Shown here: piece by piece, positions 8,412 to 20,431 of the stretch
Numbering within the stretch: the first letter of the stretch is position 1
Layout: each line of letters begins with the position of its first letter
NCBI RefSeq assembly: GCF_900116855.1
Contig: NZ_UETD01000002.1
Location: forward strand, 124,001-188,000
Length of the DNA: 64,000 nucleotides
Reading direction: 5' to 3'
Source: Ruminococcus flavefaciens
GTDB taxonomy: Bacteria; Bacillota; Clostridia; Oscillospirales; Ruminococcaceae
The notes under the pieces: generated by a model
What the model was told of the DNA's origin: nothing
What the model saw: the letters and a program-made list of their open reading frames with translations, nothing else
Databases searched by the model: none
Translations under genes and position numbers: made by a program

Positions 8412-8834
8412 TCAAAAATCTCCGTCTTGGTCATGCATATCGTCGAAATCGTCGTAATGATCCTGACCTGAATGGAAGCCCATCATATCTCTTCCTCTTA
8501 TGCCGTATTTGTCTCTCATAACGGTAAGATATTTATCAATAAGCTCGGAGACCTTTCTGACATTTTTAATACAGTGGACCTCTTTTGAAGGAGTATCAGC
8601 GTCACGGCTGTAGATTATTATAGTACCACAGTTAAAAAGGCGCTGAAAGAACGGATATTTTACTTTTTTATCTGTGATCTTGTAAAGATCTATCTCATCC
8701 TCATCGATACTGAGAAAGCCCGTTCTGGTGATGAATTTTGATTCGGTAAGATAATAGCGTGTGAAAGTAAGAGGCAGACCGAAAAGTGAACGTTTTTTAT
8801 CTGTCCATACATAGTCGAAAGCATTTTTTTTCAT
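8412..8834 (-). CDS. PH-like (bPH) domain protein with acidic tail
   Basis: A 140-residue cytoplasmic protein resembling bacterial pleckstrin-homology domains of the DUF304 type: YYLTESKFITRTGFLSIDEDEIDLYKITDKKVK, read in two pieces, then a strand with IIIYSRDADTPSKEVHCIKNV and an amphipathic helix. The last 25 residues are a disordered Asp/His-rich tail (DDFDDMHDQDGDF). The start is ATG 8834 with GGAGG seven bases upstream. It overlaps or abuts the FkbM gene, so the two are coupled. The ligand is unknown. Confidence 0.75.
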   Translation of the reverse strand: MKKNAFDYVWTDKKRSLFGLPLTFTRYYLTESKFITRTGFLSIDEDEIDLYKITDKKVKYPFFQRLFNCGTIIIYSRDADTPSKEVHCIKNVRKVSELIDKYLTVMRDKYGIRGRDMMGFHSGQDHYDDFDDMHDQDGDF

Positions 8835-8991
8835 AACCTGATCCTCCAATCTGTTAATAAGCAGACCTCTGTATTTCTATTTTACCACATAACGCCCCAA
8901 TAGTCAACTATATTCTTTAAGAAAACTGTTAAAACCGCAGATCAAATAACTTATTAAAATCCAGTTTTTTCGTAAAAATCGAAAAAAAGAC

Positions 8992-9020
8992 TTTACAAAA
9001 ATGTTTTTATATGGTATAAT
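8992..9020 (+). promoter_or_regulatory. rpsO promoter
   Basis: TTTACA (8992-8997), 17-bp spacer, TATAAT (9015-9020). The transcript leader would be about 80 nt. Confidence 0.8.
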
Positions 9021-9027
9021 ATTATCA

Positions 9028-9107
9028 CCGTGTACTTGGTTCGGGGCATGTCCTCGACTTTCACCCCCCACTGAGTTAGCGGAATATTTTATTAAGAGGT
9101 GCTTCAA
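9028..9107 (+). promoter_or_regulatory. rpsO: rpsO 5' leader, possible S15 autoregulatory structure
   Basis: The leader between the -10 box and the rpsO ATG holds a hairpin, TCGGGG-CATGT-CCTCGA (about 9040-9056), followed by a C-rich stretch (9062-9070) that could pair with the ribosome site region. S15 is known to repress its own mRNA through leader structures in several bacteria, so a similar role is possible. I could not match it to a defined S15 leader class by eye. Confidence 0.4.
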
Positions 9108-9374
9108 ATGTTATTGAAGGATGAAAAGACAGCCGTTATTGAGGCTAACAGAACACACGAAAATGACACAGGATCTCCTGAGGTTCAGATCGCTATCCTC
9201 ACAAGAAGGATCAACGACCTTACAAACCACCTCAAGACCCACAAGAATGACCACCACTCAAGAAGAGGTCTTCTCAAGATGGTTGGTCACAGACGTAACC
9301 TTCTCGGCTATCTCAAGAAGAAGGATATCAACAGATACCGCGCTATCGTAGAGAAGCTCGGTCTCCGTAAGTAA
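9108..9374 (+). CDS. rpsO: 30S ribosomal protein S15
   Basis: An 88-residue S15, which binds the 16S rRNA central domain early in 30S assembly. Family blocks are intact: [36 protein letters not shown] and [15 protein letters not shown] 9108 has AAGAGG eight bases upstream; the GTG at 9099 is inside that site and is rejected. It is followed by pnp, the conserved order in many bacteria. Confidence 0.98.
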   Translation: MLLKDEKTAVIEANRTHENDTGSPEVQIAILTRRINDLTNHLKTHKNDHHSRRGLLKMVGHRRNLLGYLKKKDINRYRAIVEKLGLRK

Positions 9375-9383
9375 TCATGAGTA

Positions 9384-9420
9384 TAAAGGCAGCGGGGTTA
9401 TTTATACCCTTCTGCCTTTA
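9384..9420 (+). repeat. hairpin after rpsO
   Basis: TAAAGGCAG (9384-9392) pairs perfectly with CTGCCTTTA (9412-9420), with an inner GGGT/ACCC stem. No T run follows, so it looks like an RNA stability or processing structure rather than a strong terminator. Confidence 0.7.
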
Positions 9421-9424
9421 CGTC

Positions 9425-9517
9425 TATCAGAGTGCAGGGATTAGAAGTCAGAGGTAAGGGTCGGAAACTGCTGTTTGCAGGCTTTTACCTCTAACTTCTA
9501 AAGGCTCTCCTCTGATA
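9425..9517 (+). promoter_or_regulatory. long hairpin upstream of pnp, possible RNase III processing site
   Basis: Nested arms: TATCAGAG (9425-9432) with CTCTGATA (9510-9517), then a 16-base arm (9442-9457) with 9485-9500 (one mismatch), and an inner CTGC/GCAG. The ~93-nt structure ends 16 bases before the GGAGG of pnp. In Escherichia coli an RNase III-cut hairpin in the same rpsO-pnp gap drives pnp autoregulation; the same here is an inference from position and shape. Confidence 0.65.
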
Positions 9518-9545
9518 AAAAATAATCAAATTGGAGGCAGATTAT

Positions 9546-11660
9546 ATGTTTGAAAACTACAGAACTTTTGAAACGACATATGCGGGCAGACCGCTTATCG
9601 TCGAGACAGGCAAGACCTGCGGACTTTCCAATGGTTCATGCTGGGTAAGATACGGCGAAACAGTTGTAATGGCTAACGTTACTGCAAGCGCTAAGCCCAG
9701 AGAGGGCATCGATTTCTTCCCTCTTTCAGTTGACTACGAAGAGAGACTCTATTCAGTAGGCAGGATCCCCGGTTCATTCACAAAGCGTGAGGGCAAGCCC
9801 TCCGAAAAGGCAATTCTTACATCACGCTGCGTTGACAGACCTATCCGTCCTCTGTTCCCAAAGGATATGAGAAATGACGTTTCGGTAGTTATGACAGTTC
9901 TCGCAGTAGAGCCTGATAACTCTCCCGAGATCGCAGGTATGATCGCTACTTCAATAGCTATCTCCATTTCCGATATTCCGTGGAATGGTCCTATTGCAGG
10001 TATCAATGTTGGTCTTGTTGACGGTGAGATCGTTCTCAATCCTACTCTCGAGCAGAGAGCTAAGACCGACCTTACTCTTACAGTTGCAGGTACTGCCGAG
10101 AAGATCGTAATGATAGAAGCAGGTGCAAACGAAGTTCCCGAGGATACAATGCTTGAGGCTATTCTCAAGGGTCACGAGGAAATCAAGAAGATGGTCGCTT
10201 TCATCAGCGATATCCGTGCTCAGATCGGTAAACCCAAGTTCACATTCGAGTCAATGGAAGTTGACCACGATATGTTTGATGCTATCGAAGCATTTGCAGC
10301 TGACCGCGTAAAGGTAGCTCTTGATACAAACGACAAGAATGTTCGCGACGAGAGACTTGCTCCCATTGTTGACGATATCCACGCAAACTTCGATGAAAAG
10401 TATCCCGAGCAGATACCCATGATAGATGAGTGTATATACAAGCTTCAGAAGAAGATCGTTCGTACTTGGCTCTATGAGGGTAAGCGTGTTGACGGACGTG
10501 GTATCGACGAGATCCGTCCTCTGGCTGCCGAGGTTGGCGTACTCCCACGTGTACATGGTTCAGGTCTCTTTACAAGAGGTCAGACACAGGTTCTTACTGT
10601 CGCTACACTCGGACCTGTCAGCGATTCACAGAAGATCGATGGTCTCGATGAGGAAGATTCAAAGAGATATATGCATCAGTACAACTTCCCGAGCTACTCC
10701 GTAGGTGAGACAAAGCCCAGCAGAGGCCCCGGACGTCGTGAGATCGGTCACGGTGCACTTGCAGAAAGAGCTCTTGCTCCTGTTATTCCTCCTGTTGAGG
10801 AATTCCCCTATGCACTCAGACTGGTTTCAGAGGTACTTTCTTCAAACGGTTCAACTTCACAGGGTTCTATCTGTGGTTCAACACTCGCTCTTATGGACGC
10901 AGGTGTTCCGATCAAGGCTCCAGTTGCAGGTATCTCATGCGGACTTATCACTCTTCCCGACAGCGATGACTTTATGACAATGGTTGATATTCAGGGTCTT
11001 GAGGATTTCTTCGGTGATATGGACTTCAAGGTTGGCGGTACTCACAAGGGTATCACAGCTATTCAGGTGGATATCAAGATAGACGGACTCACTCCTGCTA
11101 TTATAAAGGAAGCATTCGAAAAGACAAGAAAGGCTCGTCTTTACATTCTTGATGAGATCATGCTCAAGGCTATTCCCGAGAGCAGACCTACTGTTAACAA
11201 GTATGCTCCCAAGATGCTCCAGACAAAGGTTCCTGTTGACAAGATCCGCGAAGTCATTGGTCAGGGCGGTAAGGTTATCCAGAAGATATCCGCAGACTGT
11301 GATGTCAAGATCGATATCAGCGATGACGGAAATGTATTTATCAGCGGTGTTGATGCTGATAACGCAAATAAGGCACTCCAGATAATCCACACTATCGCAA
11401 ATGATCCTGAGGTAGGTGCTATCTACAAGGGAAAGGTAGTAAGAATAATGGACTTTGGTGCATTCGTTGAGATTGCTCCCGGCAAGGACGGTCTGGTACA
11501 CATTTCCAAGCTGGACAAGCAGAGAGTAGAGAAGGTGGAAGATGTTGTTTCTATCGGAGACGAGATCGTTGTTAAGGTAACAGAGATCGACCGTCAGGGC
11601 AGAATAAACCTCTCCCGTAAAGACGCTCTCGCTGAGATCGAAGCAAAGAAGAAGAACTAA
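9546..11660 (+). CDS. pnp: polyribonucleotide nucleotidyltransferase (PNPase)
   Basis: 3'-to-5' phosphorolytic exoribonuclease of mRNA turnover, 704 residues, a normal length. In order: first RNase PH core (from about residue 10, GKTCGLSNGSCWVRYGETVV), helical linker, second RNase PH core (VLPRVHGSGLFTRGQTQVL) with the catalytic-core block VGGTHKGITAIQVDIK, a KH domain with its G-x-x-G loop (VIGQGGKVIQKI), and a C-terminal S1 domain (VVRIMDFGAFVEI, DGLVHISKL). ATG 9546 is placed by GGAGG upstream; the TTG at 9531 lies before that site. A terminator follows. Confidence 0.98.
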   Translation: MFENYRTFETTYAGRPLIVETGKTCGLSNGSCWVRYGETVVMANVTASAKPREGIDFFPLSVDYEERLYSVGRIPGSFTKREGKPSEKAILTSRCVDRPIRPLFPKDMRNDVSVVMTVLAVEPDNSPEIAGMIATSIAISISDIPWNGPIAGINVGLVDGEIVLNPTLEQRAKTDLTLTVAGTAEKIVMIEAGANEVPEDTMLEAILKGHEEIKKMVAFISDIRAQIGKPKFTFESMEVDHDMFDAIEAFAADRVKVALDTNDKNVRDERLAPIVDDIHANFDEKYPEQIPMIDECIYKLQKKIVRTWLYEGKRVDGRGIDEIRPLAAEVGVLPRVHGSGLFTRGQTQVLTVATLGPVSDSQKIDGLDEEDSKRYMHQYNFPSYSVGETKPSRGPGRREIGHGALAERALAPVIPPVEEFPYALRLVSEVLSSNGSTSQGSICGSTLALMDAGVPIKAPVAGISCGLITLPDSDDFMTMVDIQGLEDFFGDMDFKVGGTHKGITAIQVDIKIDGLTPAIIKEAFEKTRKARLYILDEIMLKAIPESRPTVNKYAPKMLQTKVPVDKIREVIGQGGKVIQKISADCDVKIDISDDGNVFISGVDADNANKALQIIHTIANDPEVGAIYKGKVVRIMDFGAFVEIAPGKDGLVHISKLDKQRVEKVEDVVSIGDEIVVKVTEIDRQGRINLSRKDALAEIEAKKKN

Positions 11661-11670
11661 ACAAATTACA

Positions 11671-11703
11671 AATACCGTGTACTTATATGTACACGGTATT
11701 ATT
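11671..11703 (+). terminator. intrinsic terminator after pnp
   Basis: Perfect 12-bp stem 11671-11682 with 11689-11700, loop TTATAT, A/T-rich tail. The tail also contains TATAAT-like sequence that could act as a -10 for the next gene. Confidence 0.8.
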
Positions 11704-11711
11704 ATAATAAT

Positions 11712-12236
11712 ATGGGAAATAAATACAATTACGGAAACATTATTTGTGATGTCTTGATGGACCCGCTTCATAAATACGCTTTCAGCCGAGGTGAAATTAT
11801 AGCAATTATCTGCTGCTTAAATTTCTTATGGTTAGCTATTGCTGTCATTGTTGTTGCGGCTTATTATCATTCTATACAAATGCGCTTATTTATGGGCGGA
11901 GTCATTTACCTTCCTTCAACTGTTTACAATTATTTTGCTATCAGAAAGCTGCACACTATAACTACTGTAATTAAAAACGGCGATAGATTTCCCGCGGAAA
12001 TACTTAGCTATCAAAGAACGAGCTCATCGAGAAAAGGTATTACTCATTACAAATATTCGCTTGAAGTCTCATATGGTAAGCGAAAAAGAGTTGTTTCTGA
12101 GGGATATACTGACGATCCGTGCTACAGTCTTGCAAGTACAAAGTGCATTGTCTACATCTATCGCGGGAAATGCTTTGTCTCAGATTTCAAAGTACGAACC
12201 TCAGGTGATCCTTTTACAGATATTCCTGAAAGATAA
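11712..12236 (+). CDS. hypothetical membrane protein, 174 aa
   Basis: Two membrane segments (about 31-50 and 56-74) separated by a tight turn are followed by a ~95-residue domain (TVIKNGDRFPAEILSYQRT, YSLEVSYGKRKRVVSEGYTDD) reminiscent of DUF3592-type domains. The annotated ATG sits just after the pnp terminator with no clear ribosome site; an ATG at 11757 is an alternative. No function can be assigned. It stands alone between two terminators. Confidence 0.6.
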   Translation: MGNKYNYGNIICDVLMDPLHKYAFSRGEIIAIICCLNFLWLAIAVIVVAAYYHSIQMRLFMGGVIYLPSTVYNYFAIRKLHTITTVIKNGDRFPAEILSYQRTSSSRKGITHYKYSLEVSYGKRKRVVSEGYTDDPCYSLASTKCIVYIYRGKCFVSDFKVRTSGDPFTDIPER

Positions 12237-12271
12237 AAAACACAGGTACAAAAGTACCTGTGTTTTCTTTT
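12236..12271. terminator. bidirectional terminator
   Basis: AAAACACAGGTAC (12237-12249) pairs with GTACCTGTGTTTT (12254-12266) around AAAA, with a T-rich tail forward and, on the other strand, A/T-rich sequence after the stop of V-ATPase subunit D. It closes both converging transcripts. Confidence 0.85.
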
Positions 12272-12921
12272 TAGTGATAATTATGGCTCTGTTTGAGAAC
12301 CATGTCCTTTACTTTCATCAGTGAAGTTGTTGTGCTTCTTTCATTTTCCGAAAGCTTCATGGTTATAAATTTTATGGTCTCCTCATAATCGGGTATCATT
12401 ATATGCTCCAGTGCATTTACTCGTCTGCGGGTCTTTTCGATCTCGTCTGCCATAAGCTGGCAGGCTTTTTCTATTTCAGCAAGTCTTATCATCTTTGGAA
12501 AAACCGCACTGAGCGCACTTACCGCACCGTCAAGATCGATAGAGGTAAACGCCATACCGTATGAAAAGATGTCATTAGTGTCATCTGTCCTGAATTTTGT
12601 CTTGAATTCGGGGATATACACGCTCATAACATTCTTCTCGCTGACCTCCAGCTCGACTTCCTGCTTAGGCAGCATTAATGCTGTTTCGAGGACTTCCTTC
12701 TGCATTACAGAGCCTGCAACAGCCATATATCTGTTTGCCTCATTTATAGCCTGCTCGACTTCAGTTCGCAGTTGACGGTTTTCTTTTATGAGTATCATGA
12801 ACTGTCTCATAAGCTCATCTCGCTTATCTTTGAGCAGCTTGTGACCTCTCCTCGCTGAAACAAGCTTCTTCTTCAGCTTACTGAGTTCCATTCTGGTGGG
12901 ATTAACATTCAATCTTGCCAA
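12271..12921 (-). CDS. ntpD: V-type ATPase subunit D (central stalk)
   Basis: A 216-residue coiled-coil rotor shaft that couples the A3B3 head to the proteolipid ring. The N-terminus (ARLNVNPTRMELSKLKKKLVSARRGHKLLKDKR, read in two pieces) is the family signature, and the C-terminal helix carries RRRVNALEHIMIPDYEETIKFI. Last gene of the nine-gene operon; its stop codon touches the terminator. Confidence 0.97.
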   Translation of the reverse strand: MARLNVNPTRMELSKLKKKLVSARRGHKLLKDKRDELMRQFMILIKENRQLRTEVEQAINEANRYMAVAGSVMQKEVLETALMLPKQEVELEVSEKNVMSVYIPEFKTKFRTDDTNDIFSYGMAFTSIDLDGAVSALSAVFPKMIRLAEIEKACQLMADEIEKTRRRVNALEHIMIPDYEETIKFITMKLSENERSTTTSLMKVKDMVLKQSHNYH

Positions 12922-12931
12922 TCAGCTCACC

Positions 12932-14308
12932 TCATTTCTGAGTATCGTAGTACTTGACCAGATACTCCTCTCTGATTCTGCGAAGCTCGCTTCTTGGAAG
13001 CAGCTTCAGAAGCTCCCAGCCTATTGAAAGCGTATCTTCAATGCTTCTGTTGTTCTCGAAGCCCTGAGAAACATATCTTTTCTCAAACTCATCAGCAAAT
13101 TTTGCATAGAGCAGATCAGTAGGTGTAAGTGCTGCTTCACCAAGAACGACCATAAGCTCCTTGGCATCCTTTCCTCTGGCATATGCCGAGAAAAGCTGAT
13201 TCATAGTATCGGAGTGGTCAGCTCTTGTCTTGCCTTCGCCTATGCCTTTATCCTTCAGACGTGAAAGAGAAGGAAGAACATCTACGGGAGGATTGATACC
13301 TTTTCTGTAAAGCTCACGGGAGAGTATTATCTGTCCCTCTGTGATATAACCCGTAAGATCGGGGATCGGGTGAGTCTTATCGTCTTCGGGCATAGTGAGG
13401 ATCGGTATCATTGTAATACTTCCCTCTTTGCCGTTCTGACGACCAGCACGCTCATAAATAGTTGCAAGATCGGTATACATATAACCGGGATAGCCTCTTC
13501 GTCCGGGTACTTCCTTACGGGCTGCAGATACCTCACGGAGAGCATCTGCATAGTTTGTGATATCCGTAAGAATTACAAGAACGTGCATTCCCTTTTCAAA
13601 TGCAAGATATTCAGCCGCTGTAAGCGCCATTTTAGGAGTTGCCAGACGCTCGATAGCCGAGTCATTTGCAAGATTGATGAATAAAACTGTTCTGTCAAGG
13701 GCTCCGGTGCTTCTGAAACTCTGCACAAAGTACTCGGACTCCTCAAATGTAATACCCATAGCTGCAAATACAACAGCAAACTGTTCATCTTTGCCGCGCA
13801 CCTTAGCCTGTCGTGCTATCTGAGCTGCAAGCTGAGCATGAGGAAGTCCGCTTGCTGAGAATATAGGCAGCTTCTGTCCTCTTACAAGGGTGTTCAGTCC
13901 GTCAATAGCTGAAACACCGGTCTGGATAAACTCCTGAGGATACTGTCTTGCAACAGGATTCATAGGAAGTCCGTTTACATCCAGTCTCATTTCGGGAATT
14001 ATCTCAGGACCATCGTCTATAGGTCTGCCAAGTCCGTCAAAAACTCGTCCCAGCATATCCTCTGAAACACCAAGCTCCATCTGATGACCCGAAAATACGA
14101 CGCTGCTGTCCTGAAGATTGATACCTGCTGCATTCTCAAAAAGCTGTACAAGGGCATTTGTGCCGTCTATCTCAAGAACTCGGCAGCGGCGCTTCTCACC
14201 GTTTTTAAGTCTTATTTCTGCAAGCTCACCATAGGTTACGTTCTCAACATCCTTTACAAGAAGCAGAGGACCAGCCGCTTCCTCGATCGTTCTGTATTCT
14301 CTTGGCAT
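12932..14308 (-). CDS. ntpB: V-type ATPase subunit B (non-catalytic head subunit)
   Basis: 458 residues; forms the A3B3 hexamer with subunit A. It has the RecA-like fold but lacks a proper P-loop ([18 protein letters not shown] in its place), as expected for B. Other markers are [16 protein letters not shown], the [11 protein letters not shown] block and [19 protein letters not shown]. Its ATG shares one base with the TGA of the A gene, so the 1:1 partners are translationally coupled. Confidence 0.97.
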   Translation of the reverse strand: MPREYRTIEEAAGPLLLVKDVENVTYGELAEIRLKNGEKRRCRVLEIDGTNALVQLFENAAGINLQDSSVVFSGHQMELGVSEDMLGRVFDGLGRPIDDGPEIIPEMRLDVNGLPMNPVARQYPQEFIQTGVSAIDGLNTLVRGQKLPIFSASGLPHAQLAAQIARQAKVRGKDEQFAVVFAAMGITFEESEYFVQSFRSTGALDRTVLFINLANDSAIERLATPKMALTAAEYLAFEKGMHVLVILTDITNYADALREVSAARKEVPGRRGYPGYMYTDLATIYERAGRQNGKEGSITMIPILTMPEDDKTHPIPDLTGYITEGQIILSRELYRKGINPPVDVLPSLSRLKDKGIGEGKTRADHSDTMNQLFSAYARGKDAKELMVVLGEAALTPTDLLYAKFADEFEKRYVSQGFENNRSIEDTLSIGWELLKLLPRSELRRIREEYLVKYYDTQK

Positions 14309-16077
14309 CAGTCTTCCTCCTTGTCAAGCAGGTCGTTGAGCTCAGAGGATATCTCCACTGAAAGCTTATCAAACTCTGCGTCTGTTTTATCTTCTTCTAT
14401 ATACTTGAAACGGCCTATCTTTTCTCTTACTGCAAGATTAGCTACTTCTTCAATATCTGCACCCTTTGCAACTGCATCAGAAGCCTCATCATTAAAGTTG
14501 AGTATCAGCTTCATCATGTAGAGCTGCTTTTTAAGACTTGTGTAGGTATCTACCTCGTGGAACGCGAGCTGGTGCAGGAAGTCCTCACGGATGGAACGTG
14601 CTGTTTCCATTTTCAGTCTGTCTCTTGGCGAAAGAGCGTCCATACCTACGAGCTTTACTATCTCTTTAAGCTCCGCTTCATCGTGAAGTATCTCCATAAA
14701 TCTTGCTCTGGACTTCATCCAGTCCTTGGATACGTTATTATCGTACCAGCTTGCAAGTGAGTCAGCATAGAGTGAATAGCTGGTGAGCCAGTTAATAGCA
14801 GGAAAATGTCTCTGATATGCCAGATTAGCATCAAGTCCCCAGAAAACCTTTACGATACGGAGAGTTGCCTGAGAAACCGGCTCGGATATATCACCGCCGG
14901 GAGGCGATACAGCTCCGATTACCGAAAGTGCTCCTTCCCTGCCCTCGGTACCGTTTGAAATAACCCTGCCTGCGCGCTCATAGAACTGTGCGAGACGGCT
15001 TCCGAGGTATGCAGGATAACCTTCATCACCGGGCATTTCCTCGAGACGACCGGACATCTCACGAAGGGCCTCTGCCCATCGTGATGTGGAGTCAGCCATA
15101 AGGGCAACTGAATAGCCCATATCACGGTAATACTCTGCTATTGTGATACCGGTATAAACTGAAGCTTCACGGGCTGCAACAGGCATATCTGATGTATTTG
15201 CAATAAGCACTGTTCTCTCCATAAGGGATTTACCTGTGTGTGGGTCGATAAGCTCGGGGAATTCGTTAAGAACGTCTGTCATCTCGTTTCCACGCTCTCC
15301 GCAACCGATATAAACGATGATATCAGCTTCTGCCCACTTTGCAAGCTGATGCTGAGTTACCGTCTTGCCGCTTCCGAAAGGACCCGGGATAGCTGCAACT
15401 CCACCCTTTGCTATTGGGAAAAGGCAGTCAATAACTCGCTGACCTGTTACCAAAGGCATATCGGGTGAAAGCTTTTTCTTGTATGGCCTTCCGCGTCTTA
15501 CAGGCCACTTCTGGATAAGAGAAAGCTCTTTGTCGCCCTTGGATGTTTCGATAGTGCAGACAATATCATCGGCATGGAATTCGCCCTCAGATATCTTTTT
15601 TACTGTACCTTCGATACCGTTTGGTACCATTATCTTATGAAGAACAATGTCTGTTTCGGGAACTGTTCCGATTATATCTCCGCCCGTGACCTTATCTCCT
15701 GCCTTGACTGTAGGAGTAAACTTCCAGAGCGGCTCTCTTTTCAGTGAGGGAACTTCAACACCTCTCTGGAGGTTGTTTCCGCAGACCTTTCTTATATCGT
15801 CAAGAGGACGCTGTATTCCGTCAAAGATGCTTCCGATAAGACCGGGACCAAGCTCAACACTCATGGGCTCGCCTGTGGATTCAACGCCCTCACCTGTTCC
15901 GAGACCTGAGGTCTCCTCGTAAACCTGTATTGAAGCACGGTCACCGTGCATCTCTATTATTTCGCCGATAAGGCGCTTTTCACTTACCCTTACAACGTCA
16001 AACATATTGGCGTCGCGCATACCTTCGGCAACGACCAGCGGTCCTGAAATTTTTACTACTGTACCTTTGCTGTTCAT
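14308..16077 (-). CDS. ntpA: V-type ATPase subunit A (catalytic)
   Basis: 589 residues, the ATP-binding catalytic subunit. Walker A is GPFGSGKT, followed by VTQHQLAKW; the [11 protein letters not shown] motif carries the catalytic Glu. The long non-homologous insertion typical of V/A-type A subunits is present ([19 protein letters not shown] and after). The length and full motifs indicate an active ATPase. The gap to the upstream F gene is 21 bp with its own ribosome site. Confidence 0.98.
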   Translation of the reverse strand: MNSKGTVVKISGPLVVAEGMRDANMFDVVRVSEKRLIGEIIEMHGDRASIQVYEETSGLGTGEGVESTGEPMSVELGPGLIGSIFDGIQRPLDDIRKVCGNNLQRGVEVPSLKREPLWKFTPTVKAGDKVTGGDIIGTVPETDIVLHKIMVPNGIEGTVKKISEGEFHADDIVCTIETSKGDKELSLIQKWPVRRGRPYKKKLSPDMPLVTGQRVIDCLFPIAKGGVAAIPGPFGSGKTVTQHQLAKWAEADIIVYIGCGERGNEMTDVLNEFPELIDPHTGKSLMERTVLIANTSDMPVAAREASVYTGITIAEYYRDMGYSVALMADSTSRWAEALREMSGRLEEMPGDEGYPAYLGSRLAQFYERAGRVISNGTEGREGALSVIGAVSPPGGDISEPVSQATLRIVKVFWGLDANLAYQRHFPAINWLTSYSLYADSLASWYDNNVSKDWMKSRARFMEILHDEAELKEIVKLVGMDALSPRDRLKMETARSIREDFLHQLAFHEVDTYTSLKKQLYMMKLILNFNDEASDAVAKGADIEEVANLAVREKIGRFKYIEEDKTDAEFDKLSVEISSELNDLLDKEED

Positions 16078-16098
16078 TTATGCAAATCCGCCTCTTTC

Positions 16099-16410
16099 CT
16101 AATTCAGTATATCTGAGCCGACAGCTTTCTCTACCGCCTCATGAAGTGCTCTCATTCCGTCACCTGTATTCCCCTCTATGGCAGGGATAAGAACAATTGA
16201 CGGAAGCTTGCTGCTTCTGTATTTAGCTATTGTGTCGCTCACAAGTGCAGCAGCAGGCTCTGTGATATAGATCACAGCAAAATCATTTGCTGCAAGCCTC
16301 GAAATGAGCTTGGTTATTTTATCAGGTTCAGTCTCACGGAATACGGAAAGCCCGAGCGCAGCAAAGCCTGATACGCTGGCACTGTCGCCTATTACTGCTG
16401 CTTTATACAT
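16099..16410 (-). CDS. ntpG: V-type ATPase subunit F
   Basis: A 103-residue small rotor-associated subunit, called NtpG in Enterococcus. Opens with AAVIGDSASVSGFAALGL, has the family FAVIYITEPAA strand and PSIVLIPAIEGNTGDG near the end. The start overlaps the C-subunit gene by 8 bp. Confidence 0.93.
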   Translation of the reverse strand: MYKAAVIGDSASVSGFAALGLSVFRETEPDKITKLISRLAANDFAVIYITEPAAALVSDTIAKYRSSKLPSIVLIPAIEGNTGDGMRALHEAVEKAVGSDILN

Positions 16411-17344
16411 ATAGCTTTCTCATCCTTTCCGTGATAGTCTCCTTATCTGCACCGAATTCCTTGCATACTGACAAAATCCTGAGGTTTTTTATCTCTGCTT
16501 CCTTTGCAATGAAGTATGCAGCAAGAGGCTCAGACCCGAAAGCAAGCATTCTCGCTGACTCAGCAAGCTCCATCAGAACATCATCACACCACTTTTCAAA
16601 CTTTGCAGCAGATTCTTTCAGAAATGCTGCTCCGTCACTGTAAGCTGTTGTCTCAAGGTGTGAGAAAAGCTGCTCTGTACCGGCAAGCGAAGCTTTTATA
16701 AGAGCGTCTTTTTCGAGCTCCGGACTGCCGCACACAGCGTTCTCCATGAACTGCGCCGATTTTCCCAGCAGACAGCATCTGTATGCAGTTTTAATATCCG
16801 CACAGGCAGTTATAAGCTGTGCATATTTCTGCATAAACTCGCTGCCGGAGTGAGCAGCGCTTTTCTGCATTGCCTCAAGTGATGCTCTGTCAATGAGAGA
16901 GTCTGAGAGCTGTCCGTCAAGAGTCCTCGTCACCAGCTCATACGCTTCAGAAGCAGTCTTTCTCATGTATTCGGGAAGCCCGCTTGCATCCTTTGTGTTT
17001 ATAGCGTCTGTGAGTTCTTTAAGTCCCACATTTGACGGTGATATATAATAATGCTCCGGGGCTCTGTTGGAGATTATTGCCTTCAGAACTGCTTTAAGAT
17101 TGTGGAAATCATTTCTGTAGAGAAGAATTTCCAGTTCTTTGCAATCAGGAGCATATTCCATGAGCATTGCCCAGACATCATTAAGATCATCAGGCTTAGA
17201 TGTACCGCTCTTTGATGCGGAAATCGAGCTTATCTCTGCCTTTGAGCGAGCGTTTATCATCTGCTCAATGTCGCTTTTGCTCAGAAGTGTGTTTTCCATA
17301 GCCCTGACAGCACCGACTGCATTTGCGTATTTTGTTCCGTTCAT
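16403..17344 (-). CDS. ntpC: V-type ATPase subunit C (ring adaptor, d-like)
   Basis: A 313-residue all-helical funnel that sits between the central stalk and the proteolipid ring. Diagnostic blocks are KYANAVGAVRAMENTLLSK at the N-terminus and FHNLKAVLKAII in the middle; the C-terminus is KEAEIKNLRILSVCKEFG. Composition and length fit archaeal/bacterial subunit C. Confidence 0.93.
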   Translation of the reverse strand: MNGTKYANAVGAVRAMENTLLSKSDIEQMINARSKAEISSISASKSGTSKPDDLNDVWAMLMEYAPDCKELEILLYRNDFHNLKAVLKAIISNRAPEHYYISPSNVGLKELTDAINTKDASGLPEYMRKTASEAYELVTRTLDGQLSDSLIDRASLEAMQKSAAHSGSEFMQKYAQLITACADIKTAYRCCLLGKSAQFMENAVCGSPELEKDALIKASLAGTEQLFSHLETTAYSDGAAFLKESAAKFEKWCDDVLMELAESARMLAFGSEPLAAYFIAKEAEIKNLRILSVCKEFGADKETITERMRKLYV

Positions 17345-17352
17345 GCTATCAC

Positions 17353-17946
17353 CTACCCGAACAGAATCCTTGCCGCTGTATCTCTGATGTCTTCCTTTTC
17401 AGCTTCCATCATTGCACGAAAGCTGCAATTCTCAGAGATAAGTCCATAGCTGAGAATAAATCCGTCCTCAATATCCGCAGGCTGCTTTGAAAGCTGAATG
17501 CTACCGCCGATTTTTTCTGTCAGTTCACACAGTTTCTTCTCAAAATCTGCCGGAACACGGTTCAGATCAGCTTCACAAAGCCCAAGCACACCGCTGCCTT
17601 TTTGTAAGTGGCGGCTGATCAGCCTGATAAGAAGATCAAAGTACTCCTTTTCGGGAAGATTTTTGAGCTTTGAGATGGTTTTTTCGATAGTATCGTCTAT
17701 AATCTCAACCTTGCAGGCGAGTATCTTACGCTTCATGGAAGCGTCCACTGAAGCACATGAGTTTTCAAAGTCCTTCTCAGCCTGAGCTTTTGCATTTTTT
17801 AGATACTCCTCATAAGCTTTCTTGGCTTTTTCATTTCCCTCTGCTTTTATTACATCCGCCCTGCTTTCGGCAGCTTTGAGTATGCTGCTTTCAGTTTCTT
17901 TCTGCTGTTGTTCTATGAGAGTTAAGATCTCGTCAAGTCCTGACAT
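17353..17946 (-). CDS. ntpE: V-type ATPase subunit E (peripheral stalk)
   Basis: About 197 residues with a long N-terminal coiled coil rich in Glu, Lys and Ala (QQQKETESSILKAAESRADV), then a globular C-terminal part ending in RDTAARILFG. It forms the peripheral stator with the G/H subunit. ATG 17946 is chosen because GGAGGTAGG stands just upstream; a longer reading to 17970 would overlap the proteolipid gene. Confidence 0.92.
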   Translation of the reverse strand: MSGLDEILTLIEQQQKETESSILKAAESRADVIKAEGNEKAKKAYEEYLKNAKAQAEKDFENSCASVDASMKRKILACKVEIIDDTIEKTISKLKNLPEKEYFDLLIRLISRHLQKGSGVLGLCEADLNRVPADFEKKLCELTEKIGGSIQLSKQPADIEDGFILSYGLISENCSFRAMMEAEKEDIRDTAARILFG

Positions 17947-17959
17947 AATCCTACCTCCG

Positions 17960-20399
<2,440 letters not shown>

Positions 20400-20431
20400 A
20401 TTTTACATCACACTCCTTTCAGGAACGAATA

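Noticed and set aside
10935..11771. 278-codon minus-strand frame opposite pnp
   Set aside because: Shadow of the KH/S1 part of pnp; it runs through the pnp terminator.
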